9,575 bases of DNA. Source: Clostridiales bacterium (GTDB taxonomy: Bacteria > Bacillota > Clostridia > Oscillospirales > Oscillospiraceae). Of this stretch, positions 6,001-9,575 are shown in pieces. A program made the position numbers and the translations under genes. The DNA lies in the NCBI GenBank assembly GCA_021203685.1, contig JAJQAS010000099.1, positions 1-9,575 on the forward strand, given 5' to 3'. Within the stretch, counting starts at the first letter, position 1. Each line of letters begins with the position of its first letter. The notes below the pieces were generated by a model. It worked only from the letters and a program-made list of their open reading frames with translations. It ran no database searches and had not been told where the DNA came from.

Positions 6001-6956
6001 AGCTCGGCCTCGCCGTCCTCCAGCTCCTGGAGTGCGTCAGCGAGAGTGACTTTTGCATCGTCCAGCTCGGCCCGTGCGTCCTCCAGCTGGACGCGGGCGT
6101 CCTCCAGCTCCGCCCAGGCGTCGTCCAGCTCCTCCTCCGCCTCGGCCTTTTTGTCCGCCAGCTCCTGCTCGCCGTCGGCGATCTCCTGCTCCGCGTCGGC
6201 GATGGTGTCGTCCACCCGTTGCTGCACCGACTGGGTAGCGGCGGCCTCCACGTCGTCGGAGAGAGCGTCGATGGCGTCGTCATACTCATCGCTGTAAAGC
6301 TCCAGGTCCTCCGTGTAGGTGACGTAGATTTCCATATAGTATTCGCTGGCGAAGCCCTCCGGCAGCAGCAGCACAAAGCCGGTGATGCTGCCGTTGCCCA
6401 GGGAGGAGGTGCCCCGGGAGGTGTCCAGATACAAAGGGGTCCGGCAGATGCCCACGATGGTATACTCCGTATAGGCGAAGTCCTCCAGCGTGTCCTCGTC
6501 GTTGCAGTCGGCCAGGGAGATGGTCTGGCCGATCATGTCCTCGGTGAAGCAGCGGGAGTCCCCCAAAACCTCGTTACCATTCTGGGGCAGTTCTCCGGCG
6601 ATCAGTTCCGGCAGGTTCATGCCGTCGTTGAGGGCCTGTGCCCGGTAGACCAGCGTGTCCGCGTCCTGCTGCCAGATGAAGTCGGCGTAATAAGACCCCA
6701 CGGCGTACTCCACCCCGTCCACCTGGGCCACGGCGGTCACGTCGTCGTCGTCGAACCCCCAGGTGGAGAGCAGCCGCAGGTCGAACAGGTTGGAGCTTTC
6801 GATGTAGTCGGTGAACACCGCCGTCATGGCCGGACGGGTCAGCTTTAACCCGGCAAAGAAAGCTACCCCCAGCAGGATGATGAGGACGATGGAGACATAC
6901 CGCCCGATGCTGCCGGTGATACACCGCCGGATGTTTTTCGTCAGCGCTTTTGTCAT
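3084..6956 (-). CDS. ABC transporter permease with two FtsX-like domains and a giant coiled-coil ectodomain
   Basis: This 1290-residue membrane protein is the permease of a MacB/LolCE-like (type VII) ABC system. Membrane helix 1 is near residues 21-38. The ectodomain then runs from about 39 to 765: a mixed region (about 39-230) followed by about 490 residues of low-complexity Ala/Glu/Asp/Leu coiled coil (about 245-738). Helices 2-4 are near 766-784, 818-840 and 859-878, helix 5 near 934-952, a second ectodomain at about 955-1155, and helices 6-8 near 1158-1180, 1213-1238 and 1253-1273. Both FtsX halves keep their cytoplasmic signature after a helix: TQIGTMRALG (794-803) and ERAREIATIKVLGF (1187-1200). 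The start is four bases after the stop of the partner ATPase, so translation is probably coupled. Such permeases drive conformational work across the envelope or export lipophilic or peptide substrates; the substrate here is unknown. No peptidase or two-component partner is adjacent. Confidence 0.92.
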   Translation of the reverse strand: MTKALTKNIRRCITGSIGRYVSIVLIILLGVAFFAGLKLTRPAMTAVFTDYIESSNLFDLRLLSTWGFDDDDVTAVAQVDGVEYAVGSYYADFIWQQDADTLVYRAQALNDGMNLPELIAGELPQNGNEVLGDSRCFTEDMIGQTISLADCNDEDTLEDFAYTEYTIVGICRTPLYLDTSRGTSSLGNGSITGFVLLLPEGFASEYYMEIYVTYTEDLELYSDEYDDAIDALSDDVEAAATQSVQQRVDDTIADAEQEIADGEQELADKKAEAEEELDDAWAELEDARVQLEDARAELDDAKVTLADALQELEDGEAELADAKQELDDAKAQLDEGAEAIQSGYTSWESALAAGWDAYNEGLDALDEAIAEGEATLADSKAQLEALEETLADGESQLADGTAQYESGLAQWQAGYDQYTASLSAYAENLAAYNEGLATYEAALEQFEAATGMTLDEALEAAEQLESTRQTLEATAAALDEAKATLDETKTQLDALEESLAQLDPDSEEYAAALAQWQAGTEAYNAALAEYETNLAAYQTGLAQYEAQAEASAELVATAQQLDETRQTLESSAAALAEGKAQLDAASEELDTQKATLDAAKATLDDSEAQLDTLRAALKEGWSQYNAGVAELNTQKITQQATLDSAKASLEAFEAGIEAYYEGLDSYNEGAQTLADGWAEYEDGLAEYEDGEAEYADGLAEYQDGLAEYEDGVAEFEEEIADAEQELANAREELADLEDVELYVLTRSTNSGYVTFESDSQIVDRLAGVFPVFFFLIAALVCSTTMTRMVDDDRTQIGTMRALGYSRGAILTKYLIYSGSAAILGCLLGFFLGGCLFPFVIWKAYQMMYNIKGFLCVYDYSLLAISMAASLLCSAGTTWFACRRTMESTPADLIRPEAPAAGKRIFLERITPLWSRLKFLHKVTLRNIFRFKKRMFMMILGIAGCTALVLTGFGINDSIADIANYQYDDIQKYDLTVTYADAITQDDLDWTAETCGDEIETQATARMWSGDLSGSEATKTVYYVASDDEKITELFDLHLGGETVAYPGTGEVLITQKLATLVGAEIGDTVTLSLSDTETGEATVVGLVENYVYNYVYLTGETYAALFSEDCEPETLILRLNEGVDEHSVSAAFSGQDEVSSVSVVSDTRTAIDNMMNSLNYVVILVLACAGALAFVVLFNLGNINISERAREIATIKVLGFHARETGAYVFRENFILSLMGICCGLPLGVALHAFVIAQIQVDMVYFKTILKPVSFLLTVGMVILFTVATDFILRRKIRAIDMAESLKSVE
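4809..4928 (-). repeat. Run of seven-residue (21-base) repeats in the permease coiled coil
   Basis: Residues 677-716 consist of consecutive heptads of the form [Y/F]-x-D-G-x-A-E, for example YEDGLAE, YEDGEAE, YADGLAE, YQDGLAE and YEDGVAE, then drifting into FEEEIAD and AEQELAN. At DNA level this is a 21-base period with third-position differences between copies. That suggests either old duplications or selection at protein level. It is an intragenic repeat and a possible site of slippage-driven length change. Confidence 0.85.
5127..5735 (-). repeat. Tandemly duplicated block of about 100 residues in the permease coiled coil
   Basis: Residues about 408-506 and about 513-610 align well. Both begin LAQWQAG, then AYxENLAAYxxGLAxYEA-like and AYETNLAAYQTGLAQYEA segments, and both later carry QLxxTRQTLExxAAAL (AEQLESTRQTLEATAAAL at 461 against AQQLDETRQTLESSAAAL at 558). 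The offset changes from 105 to 97 residues, so the second copy has lost eight residues. This points to a past in-frame duplication that lengthened the coiled coil. Confidence 0.8.
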
Positions 6957-6960
6957 AGCC

Positions 6961-7665
6961 TCACCACTCGATCTGTTCCACAGGAATCACATGGTCGTTG
7001 CGGCGGGTGGAGTGGATGGTGCCGCTCTTGACCCGGACGATGCGGTCCGCCATGGCGGACAGGGCGCTGTTGTGGGTGATGATGACCACGGTCATGCCGT
7101 CCCGGCGGCAGCTGTCCTGGAGCAGCTTGAGGATGGATTTGCCGGTCTCGTAGTCCAGCGCGCCAGTGGGCTCGTCACACAGCAGCAGCTTGGGCCGCTT
7201 TGCCAGCGCACGGGCGATGGACACCCGCTGCTGCTCGCCGCCGGAGAGTTGGGCGGGGAAGTTGTCCATCCGGTGCTCCAACCCCACATCTCGCAGCACC
7301 TGCTGGGCGGGAAGGGGATCTTTGCACAGCTGGGCGGCGATCTCCACGTTTTCCAGGGCAGTCAGGTTGGGAATCAGGTTGTAAAACTGAAACACAAAGC
7401 CGATGTCGTACCGCCGGTAGTTCTCCAGCTGGGCGCGGGTGAAGCCGCCGACGTCCACCCCGTCCATCACCACCGTGCCGCTGGTCAGGGTGTCCATGCC
7501 TCCCAGGATGTTCAGCAGGGTGGTTTTGCCCGCCCCGGATTCGCCCACAATGACGCAGACCTCGCCCTTTTCGATCTCGAAGCTGACGTTGCTCAGGGCC
7601 TTGACCTCCACAGAACCGGTTTTGTATATTTTTGTCACATTTTCAAATTGAACAAAGGCGCTCAT
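6961..7665 (-). CDS. ABC transporter ATP-binding protein (MacB/LolD-like)
   Basis: The 234-residue cytoplasmic ATPase powers the adjacent FtsX-type permease. All nucleotide-binding motifs are intact: Walker A GESGAGKT (41-48), Q-loop glutamine 93 in VFQFYNLIPN, signature LSGGEQQR (140-147), Walker B LLLCDE with catalytic Glu165, D-loop GALD (168-171) and H-loop His198. The sequence around FQFYNLIPNLTALENVE and CDEPTGALD is typical of the LolD/MacB/YknY branch that pairs with MacB-type permeases and does mechanotransmission or export. The ATG at 7665 is preceded five bases away by a G-rich ribosome site (AAAGGGGGA on the - strand, 7671-7679), less canonical than the AGGAGG sites elsewhere in the window. 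It is the first gene of a two-gene operon driven from the promoter near 7694. Confidence 0.95.
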   Translation of the reverse strand: MSAFVQFENVTKIYKTGSVEVKALSNVSFEIEKGEVCVIVGESGAGKTTLLNILGGMDTLTSGTVVMDGVDVGGFTRAQLENYRRYDIGFVFQFYNLIPNLTALENVEIAAQLCKDPLPAQQVLRDVGLEHRMDNFPAQLSGGEQQRVSIARALAKRPKLLLCDEPTGALDYETGKSILKLLQDSCRRDGMTVVIITHNSALSAMADRIVRVKSGTIHSTRRNDHVIPVEQIEW

Positions 7666-7693
7666 GGCGTTCCCCCTTTATTTCGTAAATTTC

Positions 7694-7702
7694 ATTATAA
7701 CA
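7694..7702 (-). promoter_or_regulatory. Extended -10 promoter for the ABC operon
   Basis: Read on the - strand, the site is TGTTATAAT: a consensus TATAAT (7694-7699) with the TG of an extended -10. The sequence 17 bases upstream (around AGGAAA) is a poor -35, so the extended element would carry the activity, perhaps with an activator. Transcription should start near 7687, giving a leader of about 20 bases to the ATG at 7665. Confidence 0.75.
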
Positions 7703-7710
7703 AACCGCTC
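7702..7710 (-). promoter_or_regulatory. GAGCGGTTT box at the ABC promoter (candidate operator, copy 1)
   Basis: Read on the - strand, GAGCGGTTT ends two bases before the TATAAT of the ABC promoter. An identical nonamer lies in the same place relative to the divergent kinase promoter (7833-7841 on the + strand). It may be a binding site for a shared regulator. No regulator gene is visible in the window, and a chance match cannot be excluded. Confidence 0.4.
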
Positions 7711-7756
7711 CCTTCCTTTCCTAAACAGTTTGTAAATACCCCGACAAATCCCTGTC

Positions 7757-7774
7757 CTGTCCGGGGCGGGACAG
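7757..7774. repeat. Small inverted repeat in the middle of the divergent region
   Basis: CTGTCC (7757-7762) and GGACAG (7769-7774) form a perfect 6-bp inverted repeat with a 6-base G-rich centre. A second overlapping CTGTCC at 7752-7757 makes the left side a tandem repeat. It lies upstream of both divergent promoters, about 50 bases from each, a position that would suit a regulator site. No known operator family is recognised. Confidence 0.4.
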
Positions 7775-7822
7775 TCCCTGCAATATTAAACCGATTAACT
7801 GGGGAAAATGATAAAACCGGCC

Positions 7823-7851
7823 TTGAAATACTGAGCGGTTTCGTGTATATT
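7823..7851 (+). promoter_or_regulatory. Sigma-A-type promoter for the FGGY kinase
   Basis: TTGAAA (7823-7828), a spacer of exactly 17 bases, and TATATT (7846-7851) give a good promoter in an AT-rich patch. The predicted start near 7858 leaves a leader of about 100 bases containing two hairpins. Confidence 0.8.
7833..7841 (+). promoter_or_regulatory. GAGCGGTTT box at the kinase promoter (candidate operator, copy 2)
   Basis: The nonamer lies inside the promoter spacer and ends four bases before TATATT. It matches copy 1 at 7702-7710 in the same orientation relative to its promoter. AAACCG half-copies also occur at 7788-7793 and 7814-7819, so the motif recurs through the intergenic region. Confidence 0.4.
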
Positions 7852-7873
7852 TATCTTATAGCGAGACGAGTAA

Positions 7874-7930
7874 GGTGGGGGCGGCTTGCGCACACACAGT
7901 CCCACCGCCTTCCGGCGAAAGCTGCCGGAA
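7874..7930 (+). promoter_or_regulatory. Structured 5' leader of the kinase mRNA (two hairpins)
   Basis: GGTGGG (7874-7879) pairs with CCCACC (7901-7906). A second, perfect 7-bp stem pairs TTCCGGC (7910-7916) with GCCGGAA (7924-7930) around a 7-base loop. The second hairpin ends 15 bases before the ribosome binding site. No T tract follows it directly (only TTTT at 7941-7944), so it does not look like an intrinsic terminator. I do not recognise a known riboswitch or T-box here. A role in translation control or mRNA stability is possible but inferred. Confidence 0.45.
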
Positions 7931-7945
7931 CAAACTGTGATTTTC

Positions 7946-7951
7946 AGGAGG
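7946..7951 (+). promoter_or_regulatory. Ribosome binding site deciding the kinase start
   Basis: AGGAGG lies two bases before an ATG at 7954 and eight bases before an in-frame ATG at 7960. The eight-base spacing is normal, so the second ATG is preferred. The first would add only Met-Asn. Confidence 0.8.
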
Positions 7952-7959
7952 AAATGAAC

Positions 7960-9564
7960 ATGGGTATTTCTGCAAACGGAGCGAGAGAGGCCATTCTGGC
8001 TGGGAAAACCGCGCTGGGCATTGAGTTCGGCTCCACCCGCATCAAGGCGGTGCTGGTCGGCCCGGACAACGCCCCCATCGCCGCCGGCGACCACGAGTGG
8101 GAGAACCGGCTGGAGAACGGCATCTGGACATACTCTCTGGACGACGTTTGGACGGGCCTCCAGGACGCCTATTCCAAGCTGGCCCAGGACGTGACGGCCC
8201 AGTACGGCGTCGACCTGGAGACCGTGGGCGCCATCGGCTTCAGCGCCATGATGCACGGCTACATGGCCTTCGACAAGGCGGGCAATCTGCTGGTGCCCTT
8301 CCGCACCTGGCGCAACACCATCACCGGCCAGGCGGCGGAGGAGCTGACCGCCCTGTTCCAGTTCAACATCCCCCAGCGCTGGAGCATCGCCCACCTCTAC
8401 CAGGCCATCCTCAACGGGGAGGAGCACGTCCCTCAGGTGGACTTCTTCACCACCCTGGACGGCTACATCCACTGGCAGCTCACCGGCCAAAAGGTGCTGG
8501 GCGTGGGCGAAGCCTCCGGTATGTTCCCCATCGACAGCGACACCTGCGACTTCAACCAGCGGATGATCGACCAGTTCGACGAGCTGGTGGCGGACAAGGG
8601 CTATCCCTGGAAGCTGCGGGACCTGCTGCCCAAGGTGCTGGGCGCCGGGGTGCCTGCGGGCGTGCTGACCGAGGAAGGGGCAAAGCTGCTGGATGTCTCC
8701 GGCAAGCTCAAGGCCGGTATCCCCCTGTGTCCCCCGGAGGGCGACGCGGGCACTGGCATGGCCGCCACCAACAGCGTCAAGCAGCGCACCGGCAACGTCT
8801 CCGCCGGAACCTCCGTGTTCTCCATGGTGGTGCTGGAGAAGCCCCTGAGCAAGCCCTATCCCGAGATCGACCTGGTGACCACCCCTGACGGCAGCGCCGT
8901 GGCGATGGTCCACTGCAACAACTGCACCTCCGACCTGAACGCCTGGGTGAACCTCTTCAAGGAGTTCGCGGAGAGCTTCGGCATCGAGGTGGACATGACC
9001 AAGCTCTTCGGCACCCTCTACAACAAGGCCCTGGAGGGCGACCCGGACTGCGGCGGGCTGCTGGCCTACAACTACTTCTCCGGCGAGACCATCACCGGGT
9101 TCGAGGAGGGACGCCCCCTGTTCGTCCGCCAGCCGGACAGCAAATTCAACCTGGCCAACTTCATGCGGGTGCATCTGCTGACCTCCCTGGGGGCCATCAA
9201 GGTGGGCAACGACATCCTCAGCCGGGAGAACGTCCGCATCGACCGCATCACCGGTCACGGCGGCCTGTTCAAGACCCCCGTGGTGGGGCAGAAGATGCTG
9301 GCCGCCGCGCTGAACGCCCCCGTCTCCGTCATGGAGACCGCCGGAGAGGGCGGCGCATGGGGTATGGCGCTGTTGGCCTCCTATATGATGAACAAGGCCG
9401 AAGGCCAGTCCCTCTCCGATTTCCTGGAGAGCCAGGTGTTCGGCGGCAACACCGGCGTCACCCTGGAACCCGACCCCACCGACGTGGAGGGCTTCAACAC
9501 CTTCATCCAGCGGTACATCGGCTGCCTGTCCGTTGAGCGGGAAGCGGTGCTCACCCTGCGGTAA
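7960..9564 (+). CDS. FGGY-family carbohydrate kinase (probably pentulose kinase, ribulokinase-like)
   Basis: The 534-residue protein belongs to the FGGY sugar kinases, which transfer the gamma-phosphate of ATP to a sugar or polyol in the cytoplasm. The actin-like fold motifs are present. Phosphate-1 is LGIEFGSTRIKAVLVG (19-34). A substrate-side segment, MMHGYMAFDKAGNLLVPFRT, runs over 97-116. The likely catalytic base is Asp262 in EGDAGTGMA (260-268). Phosphate-2 is GNVSAGTSVFSMV (278-290). The adenosine-site segment is ITGHGGLFKTP (430-440), followed by ETAGEGGAWGMA (459-470). The length is nearer ribulokinases (about 550) than xylulokinases or glycerol kinases (about 500), so L-ribulose or a related ketopentose is the best guess. 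The substrate is not settled by sequence reading. It is divergent from the ABC operon, with its own promoter. The window ends 11 bases after its stop, so any epimerase or isomerase partner is not visible. Confidence 0.9.
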   Translation: MGISANGAREAILAGKTALGIEFGSTRIKAVLVGPDNAPIAAGDHEWENRLENGIWTYSLDDVWTGLQDAYSKLAQDVTAQYGVDLETVGAIGFSAMMHGYMAFDKAGNLLVPFRTWRNTITGQAAEELTALFQFNIPQRWSIAHLYQAILNGEEHVPQVDFFTTLDGYIHWQLTGQKVLGVGEASGMFPIDSDTCDFNQRMIDQFDELVADKGYPWKLRDLLPKVLGAGVPAGVLTEEGAKLLDVSGKLKAGIPLCPPEGDAGTGMAATNSVKQRTGNVSAGTSVFSMVVLEKPLSKPYPEIDLVTTPDGSAVAMVHCNNCTSDLNAWVNLFKEFAESFGIEVDMTKLFGTLYNKALEGDPDCGGLLAYNYFSGETITGFEEGRPLFVRQPDSKFNLANFMRVHLLTSLGAIKVGNDILSRENVRIDRITGHGGLFKTPVVGQKMLAAALNAPVSVMETAGEGGAWGMALLASYMMNKAEGQSLSDFLESQVFGGNTGVTLEPDPTDVEGFNTFIQRYIGCLSVEREAVLTLR

Positions 9565-9575
9565 GCCATGAGACA

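Noticed and set aside
5484..6848. Open frame of 454 codons on the + strand opposite the permease coiled coil
   Set aside because: It is a Val/Gly/Leu/Gln-rich shadow of the biased GCC/CAG/GAC codons of the coiled coil. No start signals or recognisable domain.
7831..7844. Possible catabolite-responsive (cre) site in the kinase promoter spacer
   Set aside because: CTGAGCGGTTTCGT resembles part of the cre pattern, but the two bases between TG and ARCG are missing and the final CA is absent.
6811..7959. Upstream extension of the kinase frame back to 6811
   Set aside because: The extension runs antisense through the ABC genes and over the kinase promoter. The AGGAGG site at 7946-7951 and the family alignment fix the start at 7960.
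7795..9258. Open frame of 487 codons on the - strand opposite the kinase
   Set aside because: Antisense shadow of the FGGY kinase with the same His/Val/Gly/Asp-rich composition. It would run across the kinase promoter and leader.
9568..9575. Possible start (ATG) of the next gene after the kinase
   Set aside because: Only eight bases remain in the window and no clear ribosome binding site precedes this ATG, so a gene cannot be supported.

Overview
The window looks like chromosomal DNA from a GC-rich member of the Bacillota, most likely an Oscillospiraceae-type gut clostridium. The reasons are the secE-nusG-rplK-rplA-rplJ-rplL order, strong AGGAGG ribosome binding sites, a clostridial/bacillary-style L10 leader with a transcription attenuator, G/C-rich third codon positions, and a large coiled-coil FtsX-type permease of a kind common in these organisms. 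The genus is an inference from style and was not tested by any search.

Bases 1-3057 hold a ribosomal/transcription cluster on the + strand. It runs from the 3' end of secE through nusG, rplK (L11), rplA (L1), a 203-base regulatory gap, rplJ (L10) and rplL (L7/L12), and ends at a perfect 11-bp intrinsic terminator. The rplA-rplJ gap is the most information-rich non-coding part. It has an extended -10 promoter whose -35 box lies in the loop of a 13-bp inverted repeat. It then has an L10 leader whose 5' strand can pair either within the L10-binding fold or, over a long range, with the left arm of a terminator just before rplJ. This gives a readable attenuation switch. rpoB does not follow rplL here, unlike the common arrangement.

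Bases 3084-7665 on the - strand carry a two-gene ABC export-type operon: a MacB/LolD-like ATPase, then, after a 4-base gap, a 1290-residue permease with two FtsX-like halves. Between its first and second membrane segments the permease carries roughly 490 residues of predicted coiled coil, built partly from a duplicated block of about 100 residues and a run of 7-residue repeats. The operon converges on rplL.

Bases 7666-7959 form a 294-base divergent intergenic region with an extended -10 promoter for the ABC operon and a good sigma-A-type promoter for the downstream kinase. Both promoters carry the same 9-bp box, GAGCGGTTT, a few bases upstream of the -10. The kinase leader has two stable hairpins. 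Bases 7960-9564 encode an FGGY-family carbohydrate kinase, probably a pentulose kinase, and the window ends 11 bases later.

No mobile element, CRISPR array, tRNA or rRNA was seen. The coding content is ordinary. The features worth a second look are regulatory (rplJ leader, divergent promoters, kinase leader) and architectural (the permease ectodomain). I did not find a convincing undescribed multi-gene system.
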